Positions 49,309 through 58,544 of a DNA stretch of 64,000 nt are shown here, in pieces. Origin of the DNA: an uncultured Lachnospiraceae bacterium (GTDB taxonomy: Bacteria > Bacillota > Clostridia > Lachnospirales > Lachnospiraceae); the NCBI GenBank assembly GCA_900544685.1, contig UQWA01000010.1:30655-94654 (forward strand). The letters run 5' to 3'. How positions within the stretch are numbered: the stretch's first letter is position 1; every line of letters begins with the position of its first letter. Made by a program: the position numbers and the translations under genes. The notes beneath the pieces were generated by a model. That model saw only the letters and a list, made by a program, of their open reading frames with translations, did no database searches and was not told the DNA's origin.

Positions 49309-51735
49309 ATGAGGGAGAATTCGTTTGGGGTATATATTATAGATCAAAATTATCAAATTGTGGGTTATAATGCCACTGCTCAAAAGCTATATCCACAGTT
49401 AAAAAAAGGAAATCACTGCTATCAGTGTCTGATGAATCTGGATTCCCCATGCGAAGTATGCCCGGTATTAAATAAGATAGATGGATCGAAAACTTACACT
49501 GCTCCCAGGTGCCATATTTATCAGGCAGTAGATGCAATAGAAGTGAATCTGTCTGAAACGGAAAAAGGATATGCACTGATATTCAGTACTGTTGGAGAAG
49601 AAGAGAAGCTGGTGAAACAGCTTCCGAATAATGAAGAAGATCTGAGACTGCTCGGTGTGATTAATGTGCTGGGGAATGATTACAGTGATATCTTTTCTGT
49701 TGATGTGAAGTCAAAGAAGATACAAAGTTACCGTTACAGCGGAAAGGCATTGGAACTCAGGGAAGCATTGTATCAGGAGATGTCCTATGAACAGGCAATG
49801 GAAAAATATATTGATACCAATGTGGTTTCAGAGGATCAGGGTAAGCTTCGGTTTGCCGTGAGTCTTTTGAAGCTGTGCGATCAGTTAAAAGTGTTGCCAC
49901 AGGTTACCGTACATTACAGGGCAAGAGTGAACGGTGAGATACACTATTATTATATGAAGTGTGCCAGAGTCGGAAAAGAAGAGATAGAGAATCTGGTGAT
50001 TGCTTTTGCCAATGAAGACACAGATGTGAAGCGTAACGAACTGGAAAGTATGATCATTCCTGGCAGTGTGTCGGCGAAGCGTAAGATTCTGGTTGTGGAA
50101 GATAATGAACTGAACAGAGAGATCCTGACAGAATTATTGTCAGAGAAATTTGATATACTTACCGCTGAGAATGGAGAGATTGGACTGAAGATGTTGTCAG
50201 AGCATTACCGTGAACTGTCAGCAGTTTTGCTGGATGTATATATGCCGGTATGTGATGGGTTTGAATTCCTTGAACGAATCAAGGATGATGTGATGCTTTC
50301 TTCAGTTCCTGTCATTGTAACGACTGGAAGCAATCGACCGGAGGATGAAGAACACTGTCTGGAACTTGGAGCAGTGGATTTTGTATCCAAGCCATATAAG
50401 CCTAAGGTGGTAAAGGCAAGGCTGAACAGTGTTATCAAGCTGAGAGAGTCCGCCGCAGCACTGTCAACTATTGAATATGATGAGCTTACCGGGCTGTATA
50501 CCAGACAGGCATTTTATCACCATGCGAAAACATTGATTAATTTCCGTTCATATAAGAAGTTCCATGTTTTGGTAGCAGATATTCACAACTTCAAGTTAGT
50601 GAACAGCATTTACGGAGAAAAAATGGGAGACTGTGTGCTGAAATATCTGGCGAAGGTGTTTTCAGGATATATCGGAGATGGACTGCTGGCCCGATATGGA
50701 AGCGACCAGTTTATATGTCTCGTATGTGGTGATGTGGATCTGTCAATGGATCTGGTAGAACAGCGGGTACGGAAGATTACGGAAGAGGCACCGATACCAA
50801 ATCTTGTGATCAAGTATGGTATGTATCAGAATGCGGATATTTCGCAGCCACTGACCATTATCTGCGACCGCGCATTTACTGCTATGAAGAGCATTCAGTA
50901 CAGTTATGAACGGAATGTGGCAACGTATGACGGTGCCATGAGTCAGAAACATATCCGGGAAATGATGATGGAGAATGAATTTGAATCTGCTATTGAGAAG
51001 GAAGAATTTGTGATCTGGTATCAGCCCAAGTATGATGTGAAGACAGAAAGGATCGCAGGTGCAGAAGCTCTGGTTCGCTGGAAGAAGAGTGACGGCACCA
51101 TGATTCCACCCGGAGAGTTTATCCCACTGTTTGAGCGGAACGGTCTCATTGTCCGCCTGGATGAATATGTGTTCCGCAAAGTATGTCAGATCCAGAGAGA
51201 ACGGATGGAGCGAGGAGAACGGGTACTTCCGGTATCGGTAAATTTGTCCAGAGCAACCTTACATCATGAAGGCATCGTAGAACGGTATGCACAGATTGTA
51301 TACGACAGTCAGGTGCCATTTGAAGCAGTTCCAATTGAACTGACCGAGACAGCGGCACTTTACAGTATCCAGATTCAGGGACTGACAGAGAAGATGGTAG
51401 ACGTAGGATTCCTTTTACATATGGATGATTTTGGATCCGGATATTCTTCCATGACCAGTCTGAATGTATTACCGTTCCGTGTATTGAAGCTGGATAAGGC
51501 ATTGATTGATTTCATTGGCAATTCAAGAGGCGATCAGGTTATTCAGCATACCATTGCACTGGCGCATGGCCTTGGAATGAAGGTGCTGGCAGAAGGAGTG
51601 GAAGTAAAAGAACAGGTAGAATTTCTGCGGACTATGGAATGTGATGAGATCCAGGGATTCTATTATGCACGTCCCCTTCCGATTGAAGTATTTAGCCAGT
51701 TGCTGGATGAAGAACAGATAGAAAACCACAATTGA
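49309..51735 (+). CDS. PAS-REC-GGDEF-EAL signalling protein, probable cyclic-di-GMP phosphodiesterase
   Basis: A soluble signalling protein of 808 residues. The order is: PAS-like domain (1-95) with the cysteine quartet CYQC...CEVC near residues 46-60; an uncharacterised middle part; receiver domain (257-375) with phosphoacceptor Asp309 in LLDVYMP; a GGDEF domain (390-545) whose active motif is degenerate (RYGSDQF near 462); and an EAL domain with intact GAEALVRW (Glu586) and DDFGSGYS (706). The cyclase motif is broken and the EAL is whole, so it probably degrades cyclic-di-GMP under control of PAS and receiver signals. No partner histidine kinase lies nearby. Confidence 0.9.
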   Translation: MRENSFGVYIIDQNYQIVGYNATAQKLYPQLKKGNHCYQCLMNLDSPCEVCPVLNKIDGSKTYTAPRCHIYQAVDAIEVNLSETEKGYALIFSTVGEEEKLVKQLPNNEEDLRLLGVINVLGNDYSDIFSVDVKSKKIQSYRYSGKALELREALYQEMSYEQAMEKYIDTNVVSEDQGKLRFAVSLLKLCDQLKVLPQVTVHYRARVNGEIHYYYMKCARVGKEEIENLVIAFANEDTDVKRNELESMIIPGSVSAKRKILVVEDNELNREILTELLSEKFDILTAENGEIGLKMLSEHYRELSAVLLDVYMPVCDGFEFLERIKDDVMLSSVPVIVTTGSNRPEDEEHCLELGAVDFVSKPYKPKVVKARLNSVIKLRESAAALSTIEYDELTGLYTRQAFYHHAKTLINFRSYKKFHVLVADIHNFKLVNSIYGEKMGDCVLKYLAKVFSGYIGDGLLARYGSDQFICLVCGDVDLSMDLVEQRVRKITEEAPIPNLVIKYGMYQNADISQPLTIICDRAFTAMKSIQYSYERNVATYDGAMSQKHIREMMMENEFESAIEKEEFVIWYQPKYDVKTERIAGAEALVRWKKSDGTMIPPGEFIPLFERNGLIVRLDEYVFRKVCQIQRERMERGERVLPVSVNLSRATLHHEGIVERYAQIVYDSQVPFEAVPIELTETAALYSIQIQGLTEKMVDVGFLLHMDDFGSGYSSMTSLNVLPFRVLKLDKALIDFIGNSRGDQVIQHTIALAHGLGMKVLAEGVEVKEQVEFLRTMECDEIQGFYYARPLPIEVFSQLLDEEQIENHN

Positions 51736-51756
51736 AGAAAGACCAGGGGAGTTTCA

Positions 51757-52059
51757 ATTGAGAAGCTGAGAGTAAGGCTTTTTCTGGATGAATGGCATTA
51801 TGTGACACTGACCGGACAGGAAAACGGGATAATCAAAGTATTTGATCCATATTACTGGACAAAAGAATTCCGGGAAAAAGAAGTGAAGATTATTATGGAT
51901 AAGCCGATGGAGTACAATCGCCTGATTCCAGAGCAGATGTTTAATTCGGAAGAGGAGAGCCTCTATGCGTTTGGACCGGTAGAAGGAAGAGAGGCAGTAC
52001 TGCTTACCAATAAACAGACAGTTCTGACTGAAGAAAAGACAATAGAATATTTTATATAA
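51757..52059 (+). pseudogene. Remnant of a C39-like peptidase, C-terminal part only
   Basis: An open frame of about 100 codons reads as the C-terminal half of a papain-like C39 peptidase: DEWHYVTLTG holds the catalytic His and KVFDPYYW the Asp. The N-terminal part with the catalytic cysteine is missing; upstream is the stop of the EAL gene. AGGGGAG lies 5 bases before an ATT codon at 51757, and the first standard start (GTG at 51802) would cut off the His. It is probably a decayed gene fragment, or rarely an ATT-started small protein. Confidence 0.5.
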
Positions 52060-52071
52060 AAATTTCTATTA

Positions 52072-52101
52072 TATAAAATGAGCCACCCGTCAGGGTGGCT
52101 C
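52072..52101 (-). terminator. Terminator of the minus-strand amino acid ABC operon
   Basis: Perfect 9-bp stem GAGCCACCC/GGGTGGCTC with loop of four bases, followed on the minus strand by an ATTTTATAT run. Confidence 0.78.
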
Positions 52102-52119
52102 GCAGCATATTCAGAATAA

Positions 52120-52950
52120 TTATTCAGCAGCTGTTTCTGTCTCTGTTTCACTTGCAGCTTCGGTATCTGCTTCGGAAGCACTTTCTGTAGCTTCTTCTGT
52201 GTCATCAGCTTCAGCATACTGTGCAGCGATTTCGGAGATAGTTCCGTCTTCCAGCATAGTATTAATAGCATCGTTGATGGTGTCGAGAAGTTCTTCGTTG
52301 TCTTTATTTACAGCGATTGCATATTCTTCAGAAGCAAAAGCATCCGGATCTTCTACGATTTTCAGACCTTCGTTGTCGTTTACGTAGTTCTGAGCGGTAG
52401 CGGAGTCGATAACAACAACATCACATTTACCGTTTACCAGTTCCATGATAGCTTCTGTTCCTTTTTTAAATGCTTCGTATTTGTAACCCATTTCATTTAC
52501 GCAGGTCTCACCAGTGTAACCCTGGATAACACAGATCTTTTTGTCAGCCATATCTTCTGCTTTTTCAATATCAGAATCTTCCGGAACGATCATAACCTGT
52601 GTTGCTGTGTAATATGGTGTAGAGAAGTTTACTGCTTCTTTTCTTTCATCAGTGATGGTCATACCAGCGATGGTAGCATCAATCTGACCATTTTGAAGGG
52701 CGATCAGAAGGGAGTCAAATTCCAGTGATTCCATCTCAACGTCCATACCAGTTAATTCACCGATCTTAGCTGCGATAGCCATATCAATACCATCGTATTC
52801 GCCAAGAACACCATTAGCGGAAATGTATTCAAATGGTGGGAATTCCGGGTTGGTTCCGAATTTGATGACGCCGTCATCTGCACATGCGGAAGCTCCTAAA
52901 AGCATGGTTGCTGTGGCTACAATAGCTACGGTTTTGAACATTTTCTTCAT
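52120..52950 (-). CDS. Polar amino acid ABC transporter substrate-binding protein
   Basis: A family 3 solute-binding protein of 276 residues: VIKFGTNPEFPPFEYISANG, EYDGIDMAIAAKIGE, FDSLLIALQNGQIDATIAGMTIT are standard. The signal region ends LLGASACADDG; Cys23 could be lipidated, but the lipobox is poor and a type I site (ASA) fits equally. The last 30 residues form an acidic Ser/Glu/Thr/Ala tail. Encoded third after its permease and ATPase. The amino acid bound (perhaps cystine, glutamine or glutamate) cannot be read from sequence. Confidence 0.88.
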   Translation of the reverse strand: MKKMFKTVAIVATATMLLGASACADDGVIKFGTNPEFPPFEYISANGVLGEYDGIDMAIAAKIGELTGMDVEMESLEFDSLLIALQNGQIDATIAGMTITDERKEAVNFSTPYYTATQVMIVPEDSDIEKAEDMADKKICVIQGYTGETCVNEMGYKYEAFKKGTEAIMELVNGKCDVVVIDSATAQNYVNDNEGLKIVEDPDAFASEEYAIAVNKDNEELLDTINDAINTMLEDGTISEIAAQYAEADDTEEATESASEADTEAASETETETAAE

Positions 52951-53018
52951 AATTTTTCTCCTTTTCTTTTTGAAAAAATTCTATGTGAAATTTCTGAAAC
53001 AGAAATTAGACATTCGTT

Positions 53019-53741
53019 TTAAAGTACTTTACTGAGAAAACTCTGGGTACGTTCATTCTTTGGATGGTTGAATACTTCATCTGGTGTACCGCTTTCCAGA
53101 ATCTCTCCCTGATCCATGAACAGGACACGGGATGCAACTTCACGGGCAAATCCCATCTCATGGGTAACAATGACCATGGTCATACCACTCTTTGCCAGAT
53201 CCTTCATAACATCCAGTACCTCGCCGACCATCTCAGGGTCAAGAGCAGAAGTTGGTTCATCAAAAAGCATAATCTCAGGATTCATGGCAAGGGCTCTTGC
53301 AATGGCTACCCGCTGCTTCTGACCACCGGATAACTGAGCCGGATAAGCTTCTGCCTTGTCAAGAAGACCAACCGTTGTCAGAAGCTCTTTTGCTTTTTTT
53401 TCAGCTTCTTCCTTAGTCATCTTTTTTAACAGGACAGGTGCCAGAGTGATATTGTCCAAAATACTTAAGTGTGGAAACAGGTTAAAATGTTGAAACACCA
53501 TTCCCATTTTCTGACGGACGAGGTTGACATTTACGGATGGTGCATTAATCATCTCGTCATCTACGTAAATTTCACCTTCAGTCACATCTTCCAGAAGATT
53601 CAGGCAGCGAAGAAAAGTACTTTTACCGGAACCGGAAGGTCCGATGACAACTACAACTTCACCAGCTTCGATATGTTCGTTGATTCCGTTTAGTACCTTT
53701 AGGTCTCCGAACTGCTTGTGTAAGTTCTTTACTTTAATCAT
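53019..53741 (-). CDS. Polar amino acid ABC transporter ATP-binding protein
   Basis: GlnQ/HisP-type ATPase of 240 residues: Walker A GPSGSGKST near residue 33, Q-loop MVFQHFNLFPH, signature LSGGQKQR, Walker B IMLFDEPTSALDP. It sits 17 bases downstream of the permease gene and upstream of the binding protein gene. AAGGGAG precedes the ATG. Confidence 0.93.
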   Translation of the reverse strand: MIKVKNLHKQFGDLKVLNGINEHIEAGEVVVVIGPSGSGKSTFLRCLNLLEDVTEGEIYVDDEMINAPSVNVNLVRQKMGMVFQHFNLFPHLSILDNITLAPVLLKKMTKEEAEKKAKELLTTVGLLDKAEAYPAQLSGGQKQRVAIARALAMNPEIMLFDEPTSALDPEMVGEVLDVMKDLAKSGMTMVIVTHEMGFAREVASRVLFMDQGEILESGTPDEVFNHPKNERTQSFLSKVL

Positions 53742-53758
53742 GCGTTCGTTACTCCCTT

Positions 53759-54457
53759 CTACCGTACTTCAGATGCTCTCAGACGGCTCTCGATACGGTT
53801 CAGAACCAGCGTAAGAATCTTAATCAGTACGTAATAAATAATAGCTGTGCCGATCAGAGGCATAAATGCTTCAAATGTTGCACTCTTGATAAAATCACCG
53901 GCTTTCTGGATATCCATCAGACCTACATAACCGACAATTGCGGTTTCTTTGATCAATACAATAAATTCATTACACAGTGCAGGAAAAATATTTTTGACTG
54001 CCTGTGGAATGACGATACGGGTCATAGTCTGGGATGCACTTAAACCAAGAGAACGACCGGCTTCAGTCTGTCCCTTATCGACAGAAAGAATACCTGCACG
54101 GATAATCTCGGATACATAGGCACCGGAGTTAATACCGAATGCAATTGCTGCGATGATCCATTTGCTCAGGTTTACAGAAGCAAAAATAACGAAATAAATG
54201 ATCATCAGCTGGGTAACAGATGGTGTGCCACGAATAACATCTGTATAGATACCGCCAATCAGTTTAAGTATTTTATTACTGGACAGGTTGCACAGGGCAA
54301 TCAAAAGACCTATTGCAATACCGATGAGTACGGCTACAAGGGACACCCGGATTGTAACTCCGATACCGTCCAGCAGAAGCATATAACGGTTATCTTTAAT
54401 AAAGCATCTGGTAAAGGTGTCACAGAAGTCAGCCGACCATGTTTGAAACCATTCCAT
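53759..54457 (-). CDS. Polar amino acid ABC transporter permease
   Basis: A HisM-type permease of 232 residues with five hydrophobic helices; the loop EAGRSLGLSASQTMTRIVIPQAVKN is the ATPase docking motif. It is first in the minus-strand operon permease-ATPase-binding protein. AAGGAAGAG lies before the ATG. A single permease gene implies a homodimer, unlike the second importer at 58545-60633 with two different permeases. Confidence 0.93.
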   Translation of the reverse strand: MEWFQTWSADFCDTFTRCFIKDNRYMLLLDGIGVTIRVSLVAVLIGIAIGLLIALCNLSSNKILKLIGGIYTDVIRGTPSVTQLMIIYFVIFASVNLSKWIIAAIAFGINSGAYVSEIIRAGILSVDKGQTEAGRSLGLSASQTMTRIVIPQAVKNIFPALCNEFIVLIKETAIVGYVGLMDIQKAGDFIKSATFEAFMPLIGTAIIYYVLIKILTLVLNRIESRLRASEVR

Positions 54458-54502
54458 TTTTCTCTTCCTTTCTTATGTAATAGATTTTGACCTATTTGAG
54501 CC

Positions 54503-54530
54503 ATTATAGCATAGAATATTTTCTAAATAA
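54503..54530 (-). promoter_or_regulatory. Promoter of the minus-strand ABC operon
   Basis: TATAAT on the minus strand (plus 54503-54508) with an extended TG before it and a weak -35 (TTATTT, plus 54525-54530) after a 16-base spacer. Confidence 0.4.
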
Positions 54531-54614
54531 AGCCAATAATTCTGGAATTGCATATTTATAAAGCAAATTTGTGAAATATGTATAATTATACATGAAAATG
54601 ACTAAAGATGTTAG

Positions 54615-54643
54615 TTGCGATGTAGAAGAGAGTTTAGTATAAT
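54615..54643 (+). promoter_or_regulatory. Promoter of the SH3 repeat gene
   Basis: TTGCGA at 54615-54620, 17-base spacer, TATAAT at 54638-54643, 34 bases before the start. Confidence 0.62.
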
Positions 54644-54676
54644 AAAAGAAAACAAAAAGTGACAGGGAGGTGCGGT

Positions 54677-55423
54677 ATGACAGGAAGAATGGACAGAACA
54701 AAATCAAAAACTATGATGAAATGGATGTTGGTGTTGCTGATGATGTTTGGAGTGTGGATGGCAGCAGGAAGCTTTGGAAGAGCAGCTTCTGCAGATACCT
54801 ATACAGTGCGTGTGGAGACAGGGTATCTCGCACTTCGCACGGCGCAGGCATATGACTATCGCAATGAGATTGGTAAGCTATATACCGGAGATACTGTAGA
54901 AGTAGAAGAGTATGGCTCTGGTGATTACTGGTATGTATATTCAGCCAAGCTGAACAAATACGGATATGTGAACAACAACTATCTGTATTACAGCGGTATC
55001 ACAGAGGATACGGATTATACAGTAAGTGTGGCAACAGGCTATCTTGCACTGAGAACAGAAAAAGCATATGATTACCGTAATGAGATCGGCAAGTTATATA
55101 CCGGAGATACTGTAGAGGTCATCGACAGCAGTGACAGCGGTTACTGGTATGTATATTCCTGCAAGCTGGATAAATACGGATATGTGAATAAGGATTACCT
55201 GATTGCACCAGTTACTGTCAGTGGTCCGAAATATTATGTGACGGGAACGACGTATTATCTGGCACTTAGAAATGCCAAGGCTTACGATGCTGCAAATGAG
55301 ATCGGTAAGCTGCATAATGGAGATTATGTTTATGTGCAAGATACCAGCGACAGCACATACTGGTATGTATATGCTCCACAACTGAACAAATACGGCTATG
55401 TGAATAAGAATTATTTGAGATAA
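54677..55423 (+). CDS. Secreted protein with three bacterial SH3 repeats
   Basis: A 248-residue exported protein. A signal peptide (hydrophobic core MLVLLMMFGVWMAAG) ends AASA before three tandem SH3b-like units of about 63-70 residues, each with GYLALR or YYLALR, AYDYRNEIGKLYTGD and YGYVN. SH3b domains often bind cell wall, but no enzyme domain is attached. The repeats are also visible in DNA as near-identical 40-base segments. The ATG at 54677 has GGGAGG 8 bases upstream; a GTG at 54659 is in frame but weaker. Ends at a terminator (55474-55515). Confidence 0.88.
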   Translation: MTGRMDRTKSKTMMKWMLVLLMMFGVWMAAGSFGRAASADTYTVRVETGYLALRTAQAYDYRNEIGKLYTGDTVEVEEYGSGDYWYVYSAKLNKYGYVNNNYLYYSGITEDTDYTVSVATGYLALRTEKAYDYRNEIGKLYTGDTVEVIDSSDSGYWYVYSCKLDKYGYVNKDYLIAPVTVSGPKYYVTGTTYYLALRNAKAYDAANEIGKLHNGDYVYVQDTSDSTYWYVYAPQLNKYGYVNKNYLR

Positions 55424-55473
55424 AGTGTATCAGAAAGAGAATTGTGCAGATGCAGTAAATAACAGAACAGGAA

Positions 55474-55515
55474 CCGGAAGAATGACGGAAGATACCGTTG
55501 TTCTTCCGGCCTTTT
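55474..55515 (+). terminator. Terminator after the SH3 repeat gene
   Basis: CCGGAAGAA pairs with TTCTTCCGG around a 17-base loop, followed by CCTTTTC. Confidence 0.7.
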
Positions 55516-55636
55516 CATGTATAAAACAGATATAATTTTGGATTTTCTGAAAGAAATCCATGACAGACGAGAAAGATTATTGTATGATAAGAAAATGATA
55601 TGAAGAACATCTGAGAAGGAAAGAAAAGAATAAAAT

Positions 55637-56392
55637 ATGAAGAAAAATTATAAAATGATCATAAGCTATGATGGTACCAGATATTATGGATGGGAGCATC
55701 AGCCAAACAGAGAAACCATACAGGGCAAGCTGGAAAAAGTATTATTCCGTATGTGTGAGGAAAAAGTACCGATCACGGAACTAAAGCTGAACGGTGCAGG
55801 CAGAACGGATGCAGGAGTTCATGCCAGGGCAATGGTGGCGAATATTTTTCTGGATGTGGATATGACCCCGATGGAGATTCGGGATTATATGAATCGTTAT
55901 CTGCCGGATGATATTGCGGTGAATGAAGTCCGTGAGGCATCCGAGCGGTTCCATGCCCGTTATAATGCAGTTGGCAAGACCTATCAGTATGTCTGTTATG
56001 CGGGAGAGGTGAAGACAATTTTTGACCGGAAGTATGTGACATCCTTGGAGCAGATGCCGGATGTGTCAGCCATGCAGGAGGCCGCTGGTTATCTGAAGGG
56101 CAAACACGATTTTGCCAGTTTCTGTACCAATCCTAAGATGAAGAAATCCACCGTCCGTATTGTGGATCAAATCGACGTGTCCATGCGGAAAGGCTATATT
56201 TATTTTACCTTCCATGGAACTGGATTTCTGCAGAATATGGTTCGTGTCCTGGTAGGAACTCTTTTGGAAGTGGGATACGGTAAGATGGAACCGGCACAGA
56301 TGGTCGATATCATGGAGAAAAAGGATCGAAGACTTGCCGGACCGACAGCACCGGCACAGGGACTGACCCTGATCAAAGTAGACTATGACTAA
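55637..56392 (+). CDS. truA: tRNA pseudouridine synthase A (second copy)
   Basis: A second TruA-type enzyme of 251 residues. The catalytic Asp58 lies in GAGRTDAGVHARAM, and the C-terminal GFLQNMVRVLVGTLLEVG helix is intact, so it looks active. It differs clearly from the first copy at 11514 (for example YYGWEHQPNRETI versus YHGWQIQPNGVTI), so this is an old duplication or transfer. It may share TruA work or act on other sites. The HelD-like gene follows 15 bases later. Confidence 0.9.
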   Translation: MKKNYKMIISYDGTRYYGWEHQPNRETIQGKLEKVLFRMCEEKVPITELKLNGAGRTDAGVHARAMVANIFLDVDMTPMEIRDYMNRYLPDDIAVNEVREASERFHARYNAVGKTYQYVCYAGEVKTIFDRKYVTSLEQMPDVSAMQEAAGYLKGKHDFASFCTNPKMKKSTVRIVDQIDVSMRKGYIYFTFHGTGFLQNMVRVLVGTLLEVGYGKMEPAQMVDIMEKKDRRLAGPTAPAQGLTLIKVDYD

Positions 56393-56407
56393 AGGGTGTG
56401 GCATTAT

Positions 56408-58420
56408 ATGAGAATGGAAGAAGAAAAGTATCTGGAACTGGTACTTCAGACAGTACGCAGAAAGCTGGAAGAAGTGCAGAAAAAGCTGGGTGACAATGCC
56501 AGGGATATGGAGAGTATGAATGACTACTTCTGGGATAATTATGCCGAGTTTGACGAGTACGGATACGAGATGTTTGACAATAAAATGGCGTTGAAGACCA
56601 GGCTGACCCAGCAGGAAGAGTATCAGCGTGACCGAAAACGATATGAGAAGATGCTGGATGCACCATATTTCGGAAGAGTGGATTTCTGTTATGACGGAGA
56701 TAAGGAGCCGGAAGTCTATTATATTGGAGTGGGGAATCTGACGGAAGATCATGGAAAGGGTGCTTATGTGTATGACTGGCGGGCGCCGGTATCAGGTCTG
56801 TTCTATGATTACGATAAGGGAAAAGCCAGCTTTCAGGCACCGGCGGGTGTCATGGAAGGCGAGATTACCAGAAAACGCCAGTACAAGATCCGTGATGGCA
56901 GGCTGGTATTTGCCCTTGAGACAGAGATGAATATTGATGATGAGATCCTGCAGCAGACCTTGTCGGAAAATGGAGATAATCGGCTGAAGAGTATTGTTAC
57001 TACGATCCAGAAGGAACAGAACAGTATTATCCGGGATACCAGACATCGTATTATGGTAGTGCAGGGATGTGCCGGTAGTGGCAAAACATCCGTTGCCCTC
57101 CACCGCATCGCTTATCTGCTCTATCATAACAGAGAATCCCTGCAGGCAGCACAGGTACTGGTGCTTTCACCAAACAGCATTTTCGGAGATTACATTTCCA
57201 GAATCCTGCCGGAACTGGGAGAGGAAAATATCTGCGAGCTGACGCTGGACGACTATGCTTACCGGGAACTGAACTGCTATGGGGAAGCTGAGGATAAGTA
57301 CGATGAACTGGAGCGGGTACTCCACGGCTGTGCTTCAGAAGAGGCAGAATACAAGCAGAGCAAAGCTTACGTACAGGAACTGGATCTGTTTCTGATGCAG
57401 CAGGAATGGGAAAATGTGGAGATTAGGGACTTTAAATATAAGAAGATATTCTGCCCGGAGGATATAATTTCCAGATTTTTCTATGAAAAATTCTGTGATG
57501 TGCCGATGCTGGACCGACTGGGAAAAATAGCAGAGTATCTGATTGATGAACAGGAGACGATTCAGGGGCGTGATATGGAGGATGAAGAGCGGCAGAAGGT
57601 TATGGAAAAGATTAACCGTATGTATGTGACAATGGATCCTTTGGAATTATATAACCGTTTTCTGGCAGAATCCGGAAGGGAAAAACAGCTCCTTACCGGT
57701 GATACGATTCCTTATGAAGATGTATATCCACTGCTTTATCTGAAATATTCCATGAAAGAACTGCCTAAGCGCAGAAAGGTAAAGCATGTGGTGATTGATG
57801 AGATGCAGGATTATTCCTATCTTCAGTACCGGATTCTGCAGAAGCTCTTTGACTGTCCAATGACTATCCTGGGAGATCGCAGGCAGACTATGGGCGAGAA
57901 GCAGTCCAATGTAATGAAGTTCCTGCCGGAGATCTACGGAAAAGAGATCTTCTATATAGATATGAAGAAATCCTACCGTTCCACCCGAGAAATTATGGAA
58001 TATGCAGAGCAGATTTCACAGGAAAATGCAGGAACACAGTATGTGGATCGTCACGGGGAACTGCCGCATACCAGAACTGTTGATACATCGGAACAAATGT
58101 ATGAAATGTTAGCGAAAGATCTGACAGGAGAGACTGGATGCAGGACTCAGGGTGTACTGTGTCTGAGCCAGGAAGAGGCAGAGTCGGTCTGGAATGCGCT
58201 AAGAGAAAAGGGTATTGAGGCAGACCTGCTGACCAAGGACAGTATGAAGTTTCGTACAGGTATTTCTGTCATGCCATTTTACCTGGCAAAAGGTCTGGAG
58301 TTTGATGCGGTCTATATTCCGAATGTGCAGAAGTATCATTCTCCGCTGGAAAAACAGGCAATGTATATTAACGTGACCCGTGCGCTTCATAAGCTAAAGT
58401 TATATATCCTATTGACATAG
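56408..58420 (+). CDS. HelD-like RNA polymerase-associated helicase
   Basis: A UvrD/Rep superfamily 1 protein of about 670 residues. The N-terminus (1-190) is an extended helical and barrel-like region with DWRAPVSGLFYDYDKG, typical of HelD; Walker A GCAGSGKTS follows near residue 219, VVIDEMQDYSYLQ near 460, and VTRALHKLKL at the end. In Bacillus HelD frees RNA polymerase stalled on DNA and helps recycle it. The ATG at 56408 has AAAGGG 10 bases upstream. Its closing codons contain the -35 of the next operon. Confidence 0.85.
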   Translation: MRMEEEKYLELVLQTVRRKLEEVQKKLGDNARDMESMNDYFWDNYAEFDEYGYEMFDNKMALKTRLTQQEEYQRDRKRYEKMLDAPYFGRVDFCYDGDKEPEVYYIGVGNLTEDHGKGAYVYDWRAPVSGLFYDYDKGKASFQAPAGVMEGEITRKRQYKIRDGRLVFALETEMNIDDEILQQTLSENGDNRLKSIVTTIQKEQNSIIRDTRHRIMVVQGCAGSGKTSVALHRIAYLLYHNRESLQAAQVLVLSPNSIFGDYISRILPELGEENICELTLDDYAYRELNCYGEAEDKYDELERVLHGCASEEAEYKQSKAYVQELDLFLMQQEWENVEIRDFKYKKIFCPEDIISRFFYEKFCDVPMLDRLGKIAEYLIDEQETIQGRDMEDEERQKVMEKINRMYVTMDPLELYNRFLAESGREKQLLTGDTIPYEDVYPLLYLKYSMKELPKRRKVKHVVIDEMQDYSYLQYRILQKLFDCPMTILGDRRQTMGEKQSNVMKFLPEIYGKEIFYIDMKKSYRSTREIMEYAEQISQENAGTQYVDRHGELPHTRTVDTSEQMYEMLAKDLTGETGCRTQGVLCLSQEEAESVWNALREKGIEADLLTKDSMKFRTGISVMPFYLAKGLEFDAVYIPNVQKYHSPLEKQAMYINVTRALHKLKLYILLT

Positions 58421-58440
58421 TAGGAATATGGTGCTATGAT
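58412..58440 (+). promoter_or_regulatory. Promoter of the second amino acid ABC operon
   Basis: TTGACA at 58412-58417, 17-base spacer, TATGAT at 58435-58440. Its -35 overlaps the end of the HelD-like gene. Confidence 0.7.
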
Positions 58441-58544
58441 CCTTTTGATGTGATAAAGTGGTAAAAAGATAACCTGACAGAGATACAGGATGTTTGGAAA
58501 AATCAGGAAAGGAAATGTGAAGAATTTCATAAGGAAAAGAAGTT

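Noticed and set aside
54800..55420. Direct DNA repeats that could suggest CRISPR
   Set aside because: They are coding repeats of SH3b domains in one frame, with no unique spacers.
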